The notes under the pieces are model-generated. The model did no database searches, was not told where the DNA came from, and saw only the letters and a list, made by a program, of their open reading frames with translations. Both the position numbers and the translations under genes were made by a program. A DNA stretch of 64,000 nucleotides from Mycobacterium sp. E787 (GTDB lineage Bacteria; Actinomycetota; Actinomycetes; Mycobacteriales; Mycobacteriaceae). Where the stretch lies: positions 1-64,000 of the forward strand of contig NZ_LZKL01000121.1 in assembly GCF_001668725.1 (NCBI RefSeq), written 5' to 3'. Of the stretch, positions 39,703-47,922 are shown in pieces (the first letter of the stretch is position 1; the number at the start of each line of letters is the position of its first letter).

Positions 39703-40802
39703 GCTTCCCGACTCTGGAGGAGCACATCGATCAGGTGCGGCTGATCGATCAGCACGCGCACGGCTGCTGGTTGGCGTCGGGGGACCGGCAGCGGTTCGAG
39801 AACGCCCTCAACGAGGCCGACACCGAACCGCTGCTGCACTCGGGTTTCGACTCCCAGCTCGGTTTCGCCGTGCGCGCCCACTGCGCACCCATACTGGGAC
39901 TCCCCGAACACGTTGAACCGCAAGCATACTGGGAACGGCGTCGGCAACTCGACGAGACCGAGCTGGCGCGGCTGTTCCTGCCGGCCGCCAAGGTGAGCGA
40001 CTGGCTGGTCGACACCGGAATCGGCGAACAGATTGCGGGCACCGACGAGATGGCCGAGCTGTCCGGCAACCGCGCCCGCGAGATCGTCCGGCTCGAACAG
40101 GTGGCCGAGCAGGCCGCGCAGGCGCCGGGCGATTACGCCTCGGCATTCGAGGAGATCCTGCACCGGCGCGCGGCCACCGCGGTCGGCACCAAGTCCATCC
40201 TGGCCTACCGCGGCGGGTTCGACGGAGACCTGAGCGAGCCGTCGGCGCCGCAGGTCGCCGAGGCCGCGGCGCGGTGGCGCGACCGCGGTGGCACCCGGCT
40301 GCAGGACCGGGTCCTACTGCGCTTCGGGCTGCATCAGGCGCTGCGGCTCGGCAAGCCACTGCAATTCCACGTCGGCTTCGGCGACCGCGACTGCGACCTG
40401 CACAAGGCCAACCCGCTGTTGCTGCTCGACTTCCTGCGGCGGTCCGGCGCCACGCCCGTCGTGCTGCTGCACTGCTATCCCTACGAGCGCGAGGCCGGAT
40501 ACCTGGCGCAGGCCTTCAACAACGTCTACCTCGACGGCGGGCTGAGCGTGAACCATCTGGGCGCGCGCGCCCCGGCGTTCATCGCCCGACTCCTCGAGAT
40601 GGCGCCCTTCCCCAAGATCCTGTATTCGTCGGACGGGTACGGCCCGCCGGAGTTGCACTATCTTGGAGCGGCCCTGTGGCGCAACGGTATTCGCCGCGTG
40701 CTGCGCGGCTTCGTCGCCGACGGGGAGTGGAGCGAGAACGACGCCATCCGGGTGGTCGACCTGATCGCCCACCGGAATGCCGCCCGCATCTACGGCGTTT
40801 GA
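39699..40802 (+). CDS. Amidohydrolase-family protein (Rv1879-like)
   Basis: 367 residues from GTG 39699. Metal-dependent amidohydrolase: an early histidine motif (VRLIDQHAHGCW), later metal-site-like histidines (FHVGFGD, LLHCYPYEREAGYLAQ) and the active-site aspartate in LYSSDGYGPPELHY. It shares a GTGA overlap with glnA3. In fungal FluG the same two activities are fused in one polypeptide. The pair probably makes and hydrolyses a gamma-glutamyl or similar amide. It may be slightly shorter than the M. tuberculosis homologue. Confidence 0.85.
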   Translation: MSFPTLEEHIDQVRLIDQHAHGCWLASGDRQRFENALNEADTEPLLHSGFDSQLGFAVRAHCAPILGLPEHVEPQAYWERRRQLDETELARLFLPAAKVSDWLVDTGIGEQIAGTDEMAELSGNRAREIVRLEQVAEQAAQAPGDYASAFEEILHRRAATAVGTKSILAYRGGFDGDLSEPSAPQVAEAAARWRDRGGTRLQDRVLLRFGLHQALRLGKPLQFHVGFGDRDCDLHKANPLLLLDFLRRSGATPVVLLHCYPYEREAGYLAQAFNNVYLDGGLSVNHLGARAPAFIARLLEMAPFPKILYSSDGYGPPELHYLGAALWRNGIRRVLRGFVADGEWSENDAIRVVDLIAHRNAARIYGV

Positions 40803-40823
40803 CGACGGGCGACACCGGGGTAT
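40797..40823 (+). promoter_or_regulatory. Sigma-F consensus promoter before the acyltransferase
   Basis: GTTT (40797-40800), 17 bases, then GGGTAT (40818-40823) exactly fits the mycobacterial SigF consensus (GTTT-N15-17-GGGTA). The ATG at 40834 is 10 bases after the -10, so transcription should start at or within a few bases of it and the message would be leaderless or nearly so. The -35 lies at the end of the preceding gene. Confidence 0.7.
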
Positions 40824-40833
40824 ACCCGCGGTT

Positions 40834-41667
40834 ATGGCGACCATGGGGGACGTCTTGGCGTGGGCCCGCAACCAGGTGGTGTCGCGGGTTCCCAAGGCCG
40901 ACCTCGATCAGCGCGATCCCGACTACATCCGCGACCAGCTCCCGGGAACGTGGCTGTTGGCGTCTCTGTACTTCCGGGCCGACGTCCGCGGCCTCGACCG
41001 CATTCCGGCGGAGGGCCCGGTGCTGCTGGTCGGCAACCACAGCGGCGGCAACGTGCCGCCGGACACGTTCGTCTTCACGCTCGCGTTCTGCTCCTACTTC
41101 GGCGTCGAGCGGCCCTTCTACCAGCTGGCTCACAACCTCGTCGTCTCCGCGCCCCCGCTGGGCTGGTTGCGCAAGTTCGGCACCGTCGCCGCCAACCCCG
41201 AAAACGCCCGGCTCGCATTGGATTCCGGGGCGGCGCTGCTGGTCTATCCGGGCGGCGACTACGAGGTCTTCCGCCCGTCATGGGAACGCCACAAGGTCGA
41301 CTTCGGCGGGCGGATGGGTTACGTGCGGTTGGCCCGGGAGGCCGGTGTGCCCATCGTGCCCGTCGCCAGTGTCGGCGGCCAGGAAAGCGCGCTGTTCCTC
41401 AACCGCGGTCAGTGGCTGGCCAAGCTGTTGATGGCGGACAAGTTGCTGCGGCTCAAAAGCATTCCGATCTCGCTGGCGCTGCCGTGGGGCCTCAACATCA
41501 GCGACCTGGCGGGGCACATCCCGCTGCCGACGAAGATCGTCATCGAGGTGCAGGAGCCGATCGAGGTCGACGGGGACGACCAGGCCGTGCACGACAAGGT
41601 GATGGCCAGCCTGCAGGGCGGCGTCGATGCGCTGGCCGCCGAAAGAAGATTCCCGGTGATCGGCTGA
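40834..41667 (+). CDS. Acyltransferase of the PlsC-like family
   Basis: 277-residue membrane-associated acyltransferase. The acyltransferase block reads GPVLLVGNHSGGNVPPDTF, with His and Asp spaced more widely than the classical HX4D, as in mycobacterial members of this subgroup. The second block includes LLVYPGGDYEVFRP and the third reads VPIVPVASVGGQES. It probably transfers acyl chains to glycerophospholipid or a related acceptor. A SigF-type promoter precedes it, suggesting stationary-phase or stress expression. It overlaps the SRPBCC gene by TGATG. ATG 40843 is an alternative start. Confidence 0.83.
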   Translation: MATMGDVLAWARNQVVSRVPKADLDQRDPDYIRDQLPGTWLLASLYFRADVRGLDRIPAEGPVLLVGNHSGGNVPPDTFVFTLAFCSYFGVERPFYQLAHNLVVSAPPLGWLRKFGTVAANPENARLALDSGAALLVYPGGDYEVFRPSWERHKVDFGGRMGYVRLAREAGVPIVPVASVGGQESALFLNRGQWLAKLLMADKLLRLKSIPISLALPWGLNISDLAGHIPLPTKIVIEVQEPIEVDGDDQAVHDKVMASLQGGVDALAAERRFPVIG

Positions 41668-42101
41668 TGCGCGTCGAACGCCGCTGCGTGATCGACGCCG
41701 ACCGCGACGCCGTCTGGAAGATCGTCAGCGACCCCGACTGCTACCCGTCGTTCATGACGAGCCTCGAGCGATGGGAGCCGTCGAACGACAAACCGCCCGG
41801 CGTGGGCGCGCGCTACACCGTGCACTGGAAGATCGGCTCGGTGCCGGTCGGCGGCCTGATCGAGGTGGTCGAATTCGATGACCGCCGCGACCTGGCGTGG
41901 GTGGGCATCACCGGCGTGACCCTGCGTGGGCGGATCCGGTTGCGCGATGCCACGGAAGGCAAGACGAAAGTGACGTTCCGGCTGTCCTATCAGGCGCCCG
42001 GCGGGCTGATCGGCTACATCGCCGACCGCATCGCGGTGCGCCAGGTGGGCCGGAACCTGTCGGAAACCCTGAAGTGCCTCAAGAGGCTGGCCGAGTCTTA
42101 G
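41667..42101 (+). CDS. SRPBCC (polyketide cyclase/START-like) family protein
   Basis: 144-residue helix-grip protein starting at ATG 41667, overlapping the acyltransferase stop by one base. The fold is suggested by RRCVIDADRDAVWKIVSDPDC at the start, then a beta-sheet (GLIEVVEFDDRRDLAWVGI) and a long C-terminal helix (NLSETLKCLKRLAES). Members bind hydrophobic ligands; some are cyclases. Coupled to the acyltransferase, it likely shares its SigF-type promoter and may handle the lipid product. Confidence 0.82.
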   Translation: MRVERRCVIDADRDAVWKIVSDPDCYPSFMTSLERWEPSNDKPPGVGARYTVHWKIGSVPVGGLIEVVEFDDRRDLAWVGITGVTLRGRIRLRDATEGKTKVTFRLSYQAPGGLIGYIADRIAVRQVGRNLSETLKCLKRLAES

Positions 42102-42148
42102 CCGGCCGGACGGCGACACCGCGGGCCGAAACTTGCAACGAGTGTTTT

Positions 42149-42164
42149 CACAATTCCTATTGTG
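42149..42164. promoter_or_regulatory. AT-rich palindrome ahead of a small ORF cluster
   Basis: CACAAT-TCCT-ATTGTG is a perfect 6-bp dyad in an unusually AT-rich stretch (42130-42290) of an otherwise GC-rich genome. The nearest downstream candidate is the 60-residue ORF at 42291. No regulator gene is adjacent. Confidence 0.3.
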
Positions 42165-42290
42165 AGTACGCCGTGGCAGCATTTACGCTCGTATCGGACG
42201 AATCGGGCCACGTCATGAAGCACGACCGTCACGAACCGGGGAGATTTTGGACATTTTGTCCCGTGGAACGTTATTTGTAGTAGTCGCCTC

Positions 42291-42473
42291 ATGACCGTTG
42301 CGTCACTGAGCCGGAATTTGTACGAGTTCGCCGTCGAGCTGCGCCGGTTGGCCTACACCATGCCGGGGGGGCATGAGGACCCGCTCATCCACCTGAGCGA
42401 ACGGATGCTCTGCTGCGCCAGGGAGCAGGCCGCCGAGCAGCCGCAGGCGCCCAGGGACTGGCTCGCCGAGTAG
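42291..42473 (+). CDS. Small hypothetical protein, 60 residues
   Basis: Sixty residues, mostly helical: SRNLYEFAVELRRLAYTMPG, then LIHLSERMLCCAREQAAEQ, with two adjacent cysteines. No family is recognised. The ribosome binding site is weak (no GGAGG within 15 bases). It follows an AT-rich region with a palindrome and precedes a second small ORF after 121 bp. Support comes from its ATG, its amphipathic pattern and its place in a cluster of small ORFs. Confidence 0.4.
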   Translation: MTVASLSRNLYEFAVELRRLAYTMPGGHEDPLIHLSERMLCCAREQAAEQPQAPRDWLAE

Positions 42474-42594
42474 CAGCCGTCCGCGGCGTCAAAGCGGCAC
42501 GAAGCGCCGCAACTTCCCGCCGGCCCGGTGGCCATCGACCGTCCTGCACGGCAACGGCAACACTGTATCGGTTGACCCCACGGGCCGGAGCAAG

Positions 42595-42825
42595 ATGTAT
42601 GGCGTGAGTTGGACGAGGCACCGGGGAAAAGCGCTCGCGGAGGTAGCCCTCACCGGCGACGCACTGCTCGCCGAACTCGAGGACTACATCCGCCTGGAGA
42701 ACCCGAACCTGACGGATGTTCGCCTGGAGCGGGCAACCGCGACCGACGGGTACGACGCGGGCGCCCGATCACCCAGGCGGTGGTACGAAGTCACCTACCT
42801 GGCCGACGACGGCCAGGGCTTTTGA
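42595..42825 (+). CDS. Small hypothetical protein, 76 residues
   Basis: ATG 42595 with a GGAG seven bases before it; GTG 42604 is an alternative. The sequence ALAEVALTGDALLAELEDYI begins a helix, followed by ENPNLTDVRLERATATD and RRWYEVTYLADDGQGF, a mix of a helix and strands ending in a hydrophilic tail. No family recognised. It lies between two other small ORFs with no obvious operon partner. Confidence 0.45.
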   Translation: MYGVSWTRHRGKALAEVALTGDALLAELEDYIRLENPNLTDVRLERATATDGYDAGARSPRRWYEVTYLADDGQGF

Positions 42826-42916
42826 CCGGCGTTGCCGACCCACCGAGGCTTGTCTAACATGTGTCTAATAGCCGTGACTTCCGGTAGGAGCCACCACAGA
42901 TCTGAAGGCATCCGCC

Positions 42917-43141
42917 ATGTTGCACCTGCTGCCCAAATTTCACTCACTGCGCGATCAAGCAACGCCCCGTGCTGAGCCGGCCCAGTCCGCGGCTGCGCAT
43001 CACCCGTGGCCGGGCGGATCGTTCATGACGGCGATCGCGCATATCCACTTCGGGCCGTCCGAGCCGCCGCGGCTGTACCCGCTCCACGAGGCCGGCTATC
43101 TGGAGGCGGAGCTGATGTCCCGCCTGATGGAGCGCCTCTGA
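42917..43141 (+). CDS. Small hypothetical protein, 74 residues
   Basis: Seventy-four residues from ATG 42917. The C-terminal ~40 residues look most protein-like: MTAIAHIHFGPSEPPRLYPL then HEAGYLEAELMSRLMERL. The first 36 residues are polar and proline/alanine-rich, so ATG 43026 could be the real start. Direct repeats TGTCTAA lie about 60 bp upstream. No function assigned. It converges on a SnoaL/epoxide-hydrolase-like gene, with 27 bp between the ends. Confidence 0.4.
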   Translation: MLHLLPKFHSLRDQATPRAEPAQSAAAHHPWPGGSFMTAIAHIHFGPSEPPRLYPLHEAGYLEAELMSRLMERL

Positions 43142-43168
43142 TCGGCTCGGCGGCGCCGCAGGGATCCG

Positions 43169-43648
43169 TCAGACCAACTCGGACGCGTCAAACACCCAGC
43201 TGGTGTCGGCCGTCGCAAGAGCCTCGAAGTGGTTCGGCGGCGCGAAGCTGACGAGGCTTTGCATGTCCCAATAGTCTTTCCAGACGGCGATTTTCGGCTC
43301 CCCGTCTCGTTCGACGACCTTGTGCACCGTGACGAATCTCAGCACGCCCTGCTCACCAGACGCGAAAGTCCAAGTCTCCGAGTGCTCGTAGATGACGTCC
43401 GAGCCGTTGGACACCAGCACGCCGTCGTGGTTCTCGTAGGCCGCCAGCGGCTCGAGGCCCATCTTGAGCCGCTTCACGATGTCTTCGGGACCGCGCGCCG
43501 ACAATGCGGGGACCGGCATGTCGACGTAGAGGCAGTCGTCGGCCAAGAACGTCTTGACCGCATCCCAGTCCCGCCGCGAAAGCGCTTGCCACATCCCGAC
43601 GACGACGTCCTCGACAGCGACCGGGGAAACCGCAGAGACTTCAGTCAT
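43169..43648 (-). CDS. Limonene-1,2-epoxide hydrolase/SnoaL-like protein
   Basis: 159 residues from ATG 43648. Cone-like alpha+beta barrel of the SnoaL/NTF2 superfamily: VEDVVVGMWQALSRRDWDAV, then FLADDCLYVDMPV, then VIYEHSETWTF and KIAVWKDYWDM. The sequence resembles limonene-epoxide-hydrolase-like proteins, with Arg/Asp/Trp residues at the relevant places. A role in hydrolysing a small epoxide or lipid-derived epoxide is inferred. The extension to 43684 is unlikely. It is divergent from the dienelactone hydrolase across 65 bp. Confidence 0.78.
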   Translation of the reverse strand: MTEVSAVSPVAVEDVVVGMWQALSRRDWDAVKTFLADDCLYVDMPVPALSARGPEDIVKRLKMGLEPLAAYENHDGVLVSNGSDVIYEHSETWTFASGEQGVLRFVTVHKVVERDGEPKIAVWKDYWDMQSLVSFAPPNHFEALATADTSWVFDASELV

Positions 43649-43713
43649 AGCGGCAAATAAACCCGGTTGCTCAACGCGTGTCAACCACAGCTCGGCGGCG
43701 GATACTGCTGAGG

Positions 43714-44631
43714 GTGACCGCGCTGAACCGCTACCTCGCCGAAGAAATCGCGACCGACCACGTCGACGGACTGCTCACCCGGCGCGAAGCGGTGCGACGG
43801 CTCGCCCTGCTCGGGGTCGGCGCCGCGGCCGCCGGCGAGCTCATCGTGGCCTGCTCCAAGCCGGACGGGGCGGCCGAGCACGCCAAACCGACCGTCGTCG
43901 AAAGTCCAACTGGCGCAACGCAACCGCCCGGCGCGGCCAATGCGCTGCCGACCGCGCCGATTACCTGGGCCGGGCCACAGGGCCCGCTGCAGGGCGCCTG
44001 GGCCCAGGCGCCCGATTCGAAGGGATGCGTGCTCGTCGTTCACGAGAACAGGGGATTGACCGATTGGGTGCTGTCGGTGGCGGGCCGGCTGGCCGGGGCG
44101 GGCCACTCCGCGCTGGCGATCGACCTGTTGTCCGAGGAAGGCGGGACGGCCACCTTCGCCGACCCGGCGCAGGCGACCGCCGCATTGGGCAAGATCCCGC
44201 CGGAACGGTTCACCCATGACCTGAATTCCGGCGTCGCGCAACTGAAGCTGCGCGCGCCGGGGCAGAAGGTCGCGGTGGTCGGCTTTTGCTTCGGCGGGGG
44301 ACTGGTGTGGCAACTGCTGGCCTCCGGCGCGCCGGGCGTCTCGGCCGCGGTGCCGTTCTACGGTCCGTTGCCGGCCAACCCGGACTTCACCGGATCCAAG
44401 GCCGCGGTGCTGGCGATCTATGCCGCGCAGGACTCCCGGGTCACAAGTTCGCAACCTGCCGCCAAGGCGGCCCTCGACCGCGCCGGGCTGGTCAACGAGA
44501 TCGTGGTCGAGCCGGGCGCCGACCACGCGTTCTTCAACGACACCGGCCCGCGCTACAACGCCACCGCGTCGGCCGACGCGTGGCGGCGGTTGCTGGATTG
44601 GCTCGGCCGCTACCTGGCCGGGCAATGGTGA
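43714..44631 (+). CDS. Dienelactone hydrolase-family lipoprotein
   Basis: 305 residues from GTG 43714. An N-terminal RR-containing hydrophobic signal (LTRREAVRRLALLGV) ends in a lipobox-like IVAC with Cys47, suggesting Tat- or Sec-exported, lipid-anchored protein. The hydrolase domain (~85-305) has nucleophile Cys192 (GFCFGGGLVW), an Asp in IYAAQDSR and a His in GADHAFFND; Glu111 (VHENRG) is the usual activating residue. The upstream GATACT element, 9-10 bases before the start, suggests a near-leaderless message. It overlaps the next gene. A broken N-terminal copy of this protein lies at 45037. Confidence 0.85.
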   Translation: MTALNRYLAEEIATDHVDGLLTRREAVRRLALLGVGAAAAGELIVACSKPDGAAEHAKPTVVESPTGATQPPGAANALPTAPITWAGPQGPLQGAWAQAPDSKGCVLVVHENRGLTDWVLSVAGRLAGAGHSALAIDLLSEEGGTATFADPAQATAALGKIPPERFTHDLNSGVAQLKLRAPGQKVAVVGFCFGGGLVWQLLASGAPGVSAAVPFYGPLPANPDFTGSKAAVLAIYAAQDSRVTSSQPAAKAALDRAGLVNEIVVEPGADHAFFNDTGPRYNATASADAWRRLLDWLGRYLAGQW

Positions 44632-44975
44632 GCCCGCGCGTCCGGGTTCTGATCGCCGTTGCACTCCTCGGCGTCGTGGCCGGCGGTTGCGGAGCGCTCG
44701 CCTTCGGCTACTGGGAGACCAGCCGGGACTGCAGCGGCTGGGTCGACGCCCACGGGTACCAGTTGGTGCGCGACGAGTGGTGGGCCAAGACCCGCGGCTG
44801 CGTCGCCCTAACGCCCGCGCGCGAGGAGGTTTACCACGACGAAGAGTTTCGCAGCAAAGCGATCGGGTGGGCCTGGCAATTCGCGATTTTCGGGGCCGGT
44901 ACGTTGCCCGCCGTGATCATCGTCGCGTCGGGCACGCTGCGGTGGCGACGCAGTTCCTTTCGCGAGGATCCCTAG
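44625..44975 (+). CDS. Small two-helix membrane protein of unknown function
   Basis: 116 residues from ATG 44625 (GTG 44628 also possible). Two hydrophobic segments at about 7-27 and 82-102 flank a polar, tryptophan- and cysteine-containing region (ETSRDCSGWVDAHGYQ, EWWAKTRGCVAL) that would lie outside the membrane. Cys36 and Cys59 could form a disulfide. It overlaps the stop of the dienelactone hydrolase and is translationally coupled to it. No family recognised. Confidence 0.6.
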   Translation: MVSPRVRVLIAVALLGVVAGGCGALAFGYWETSRDCSGWVDAHGYQLVRDEWWAKTRGCVALTPAREEVYHDEEFRSKAIGWAWQFAIFGAGTLPAVIIVASGTLRWRRSSFREDP

Positions 44976-45036
44976 GCGTCGACCATGCGGTCGGAAATCA
45001 CGGTGCTGACCACGACTTTGCCGCATACTTGGCGAC

Positions 45037-45219
45037 GTGACCGTGCAGCGCGATACCCCCGAGGAGGCCGGGGACCATCAGGTCGACCGCCTGCTGACCC
45101 GGCGCGAGGCCATCCGAAGGCTGGCCCTCGTCGGGGTGACCGCGAGCCCCGCCGCGCTGATTGCGGCCTGTTCCGGCAACCGAACCTGGCCCACCAGGCG
45201 ACGGCGCCGCCGCCGCTGA
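45037..45219 (+). pseudogene. Truncated relic of the dienelactone hydrolase lipoprotein N-terminus
   Basis: Begins at GTG 45037, with a CATACT -10-like element at 45022-45027. Residues 17-45 (VDRLLTRREAIRRLALVGV, then LIAACSGN) parallel residues 17-50 of the hydrolase at 43714, including the lipobox. After CSGN the frame runs into an arginine-rich tail and a stop at 45217-45219. In the next frame the sequence continues as QPNLAHQATAPPPLSVNGG, the expected lipoprotein spacer, so a frameshift is visible near 45177. No catalytic domain follows; cyp140 ends at 45273. Confidence 0.6.
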
Positions 45220-45272
45220 GCGTCAACGGTGGCAACCCGCCGCGCCCGGCTGCGCCGCGCTTGCGGTCGCCG

Positions 45273-46595
45273 CTAAGCCTCGACCCGAGCCATCGACCGC
45301 GCCGGCCCCAGGGTCACCGGCAGCGTCGACCAACCCCGCAGCACCCGGGTCTCGCGCCTGCTTCCGCTGCCGGCCACCCGCGCCTGCGGAAAACGGTCGA
45401 AGAACGTTCGCAGCCCGACTTCTCCCTCCGCGCGCGCCAGCGCGGCCCCGAGGCAGAAGTGACGGCCGCCGGAGAACGCGAGATGCCTTCCCGCGTTTGA
45501 CCTTTCGATGTCGAAGCGGTGCGGGTCGGGAAAGACCGACGGATCCCGGTTGGCCGCGGCCAGGTAGATCACCACCAGATCGCCGCCCGCGACCCGCATG
45601 CCCGCCACCTCGACATCCCGGAGCGCGACGCGAGCGGTGAGCTGCACCGGCGACTCGAGCCGCAGGATCTCCTCAACGGCGTTGGGCCACAGTTCGGGAC
45701 GTCGGCGCAGGGTGTCGAGATGCTCGGGCGCGTCCAGCAGCATCCGGATCCCGTTGCCCAGCAGGTTCACCGTGGTCTCGAACCCGGCGGCCAACACCAG
45801 GCCGGCGATCCCCTGCAGTTCGGCCCGGTCGAGACGCGTTTCGGGAGAACCCCTTTCGGCCGTCCGGATCAACTGGCTCATCAGGTCGTCGCCCGGCGCA
45901 CGCCGCAACGCATCGAGGTGGTTGGCGAGCCAGGCGTTGAACCCGGCGATGCCCTTCTGCACCGTTTGGTACTGCCACCACGGCAATCCGATGTCCAAAC
46001 TCGGCGCGGCGAGCTCGCCGAACTCCAGCACGCGCGAGCGGTCCCGTTCGGGCACGCCCAGGATGTCGCTGATGATCGCCACCGGAAGCTGCGAGCAGTA
46101 CCGTCCGACGACGTCGACGACGCCGGATCCGCCCTCCAGCTGGTCCAGGAGTTTCGTCGCGGTCTGCTCGACGCCGTCACGCAGCGCCGCGACCGCCCTG
46201 GGCGTGAACACGGCCGACACCGTCTTGCGATATCGGGTGTGGTCCGGCGGTTCGACCGCCAGCAGCGACGGCGCCCGCAACGGGTGCAACAGGCGGTCGC
46301 TGGTGCGGCGTTCCAGCCAGCGCAGGGGCGCCGGCAGGTTCGAGCCCATGTTCACCACGCGGAAGTCGTCGCATCGCAGCAACTCGTGCGCCAGGGCGTG
46401 GTCGGTCGTGAGGTAGTTGACGCGGCCCTTCACCAGCGGGCCCAGGGCGCGCATCTGCTCGTAGAACGGCGCCGGATTCCTGGCCACCGTCGGGTCGGCG
46501 ATCAACCGCGCCTGCGGGTCGCCCCGCCGCACACCGATCGCGGCGACACCCCGCACGAAGCCATGCATCGCAAACCAGTGCAATCTGTCCTTCAC
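45273..46595 (-). CDS. cyp140: Cytochrome P450 CYP140
   Basis: 440 residues from GTG 46595, which gives the MKDRLHW start I recall for M. tuberculosis CYP140A1 (Rv1880c); the extension to 46637 is rejected. P450 signatures: I-helix AGFETT, ExxR in EEILRLES, and the heme thiolate loop FSGGRHFCLGAALARAEG with Cys381. The substrate is unknown. It starts the minus-strand Rv1880c-Rv1884c-like block. lppE lies 54 bp upstream on the same strand. Confidence 0.95.
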   Translation of the reverse strand: MKDRLHWFAMHGFVRGVAAIGVRRGDPQARLIADPTVARNPAPFYEQMRALGPLVKGRVNYLTTDHALAHELLRCDDFRVVNMGSNLPAPLRWLERRTSDRLLHPLRAPSLLAVEPPDHTRYRKTVSAVFTPRAVAALRDGVEQTATKLLDQLEGGSGVVDVVGRYCSQLPVAIISDILGVPERDRSRVLEFGELAAPSLDIGLPWWQYQTVQKGIAGFNAWLANHLDALRRAPGDDLMSQLIRTAERGSPETRLDRAELQGIAGLVLAAGFETTVNLLGNGIRMLLDAPEHLDTLRRRPELWPNAVEEILRLESPVQLTARVALRDVEVAGMRVAGGDLVVIYLAAANRDPSVFPDPHRFDIERSNAGRHLAFSGGRHFCLGAALARAEGEVGLRTFFDRFPQARVAGSGSRRETRVLRGWSTLPVTLGPARSMARVEA

Positions 46596-46649
46596 CGGTC
46601 CTCCCTCACCGTGGTCTTCGACCAGCCTAGGCCGCAACCCTCGGAGGGC

Positions 46650-47069
46650 TCAGCACTCGGCCGTGATCTTGAAGTCCGTGGTCACCGTTTTGTCGGGATT
46701 GCTGCTGCTGATTCCGTAGGCGCTGCCGGTGATGGTGTAGGCCCTGTTGGTGACGTCGGCGTGCGCATCTCCCACCCCGCCCAGCCAGTAGCTGCCGGTG
46801 AACCCGTCGACGTTGCGGATCTTGACCCACTGCGGGATGACGCGGTAGCCGCTGAGCACGACGACCGCTTCGACGTGGCCGTTCTCGTCGCCGATGTCGA
46901 TGGTGCGATACGACTGGATCTGGCTGCACGCCGCCGGCCGCGCCGTGCGGGTGGTGCCGTCGATGGTGACACGGGCCGCCTTGCGGGGCATCGTCTGCGC
47001 CTGCCCGCATCCCGCGACGCCGGCGGCGGCGATCAGGATGAAAACAGCTGCGAGCCAACGGTTTTGCAT
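46650..47069 (-). CDS. lppE: Lipoprotein LppE
   Basis: 139-residue predicted lipoprotein. The signal MQNRWLAAVFILIAAAGVAGC ends in a lipobox GVAGC with Cys21 as the lipidated residue. The mature domain is beta-rich with two cysteines (AACSQ and the C-terminal EC), which may form a disulfide. It matches M. tuberculosis LppE (Rv1881c) in length and position. Function unknown; likely anchored on the outer face of the plasma membrane. The SDR gene lies 13 bp upstream. Confidence 0.9.
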   Translation of the reverse strand: MQNRWLAAVFILIAAAGVAGCGQAQTMPRKAARVTIDGTTRTARPAACSQIQSYRTIDIGDENGHVEAVVVLSGYRVIPQWVKIRNVDGFTGSYWLGGVGDAHADVTNRAYTITGSAYGISSSNPDKTVTTDFKITAEC

Positions 47070-47082
47070 CAGGCGATCTCCT

Positions 47083-47916
47083 TCACTGCCGCTTGGGCAT
47101 CAGCGCCGGCAGGGACTTGGCGATGCGGCCCCGCACGAACTCCGGGCTCAGCCCCTTCAGCAGGTCGATGAGCCGAATGCTTTTGGGCACGTACCAGTGC
47201 AATCGCTTCGGGTCGTGGTAGGCCTGCCACGCCGCCTCCGCAACGCTGCTCGCCGGCATCAGGCGCATCATGCCCTTCTTGGGTGCCCGCGCGCGAAGTT
47301 CCTCGCCGGACACCGCCCCACCGCCGTCGTCGGAGTGGTTCGTGGTGGTGGTGAGGATCGCCGTGTCGATCAGACCCGGCAGCACGTCGGCGACCCGCAC
47401 GCCGTGTCGCTGCCACTCCACGCTCAGCGCCTCGGTCAGCCCCTTGACCGCGTGCTTGGTCGACGAGTAGACCGCGATGCGCGGCATGCCGTAGGTGCCC
47501 GAGGACGAAGACGTCGAGAACATCAGGCTGCCCGGCCTCTTCTTCAGGTAGGGCAGCGAGGCGTAGGCGCCCGTGAGCACCGCCTTGAAGTTGACCTCGA
47601 CCACGCGCATCGCGGCGTCGTAGGGCACGTCCTCGAACCAGCCCGATTCGCCGATGCCGGCGTTGTTCCACATCATGTCGAGCCCGCCACCGGCGTTGCC
47701 CGCGCAGAAGTCGGCCAGGGCGCCGTCCAGGGCGGCCTTGTCCGTCACGTCGACCGCGCGCGTCCACAGCCGATCTTCACCCAACTCCGCGCCCAGCGTC
47801 GCCAGGCCGTCTTCGTTGCGGTCCACCGCGCCGACCCGCCAGCCCTTGGCGTGGAAGAGCTTCGCACCCTCGCGGCCCATGCCGCTGCCCGCGCCCGTGA
47901 TGAAGACCGATTGCAC
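47083..47916 (-). CDS. Short-chain dehydrogenase/reductase (Rv1882c-like)
   Basis: 277-residue SDR: TGAGSGMG cofactor motif at residues 7-14, NNAG near residue 90, a catalytic YSSTK motif (Tyr and Lys four apart) and a conserved serine in MFSTSSSSG. The C-terminal ~70 residues form a substrate-binding extension with KKGMMRLMPAS. It lies between lppE and the SRPBCC gene, 6-13 bp apart, in the order Rv1881c-Rv1883c. Substrate unknown. Confidence 0.9.
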   Translation of the reverse strand: MQSVFITGAGSGMGREGAKLFHAKGWRVGAVDRNEDGLATLGAELGEDRLWTRAVDVTDKAALDGALADFCAGNAGGGLDMMWNNAGIGESGWFEDVPYDAAMRVVEVNFKAVLTGAYASLPYLKKRPGSLMFSTSSSSGTYGMPRIAVYSSTKHAVKGLTEALSVEWQRHGVRVADVLPGLIDTAILTTTTNHSDDGGGAVSGEELRARAPKKGMMRLMPASSVAEAAWQAYHDPKRLHWYVPKSIRLIDLLKGLSPEFVRGRIAKSLPALMPKRQ

Positions 47917-47922
47917 GACGCG

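Noticed and set aside
42098..42292. 64-codon minus-strand open frame in the AT-rich gap
   Set aside because: It has no RBS, covers the palindrome and has no protein-like pattern.
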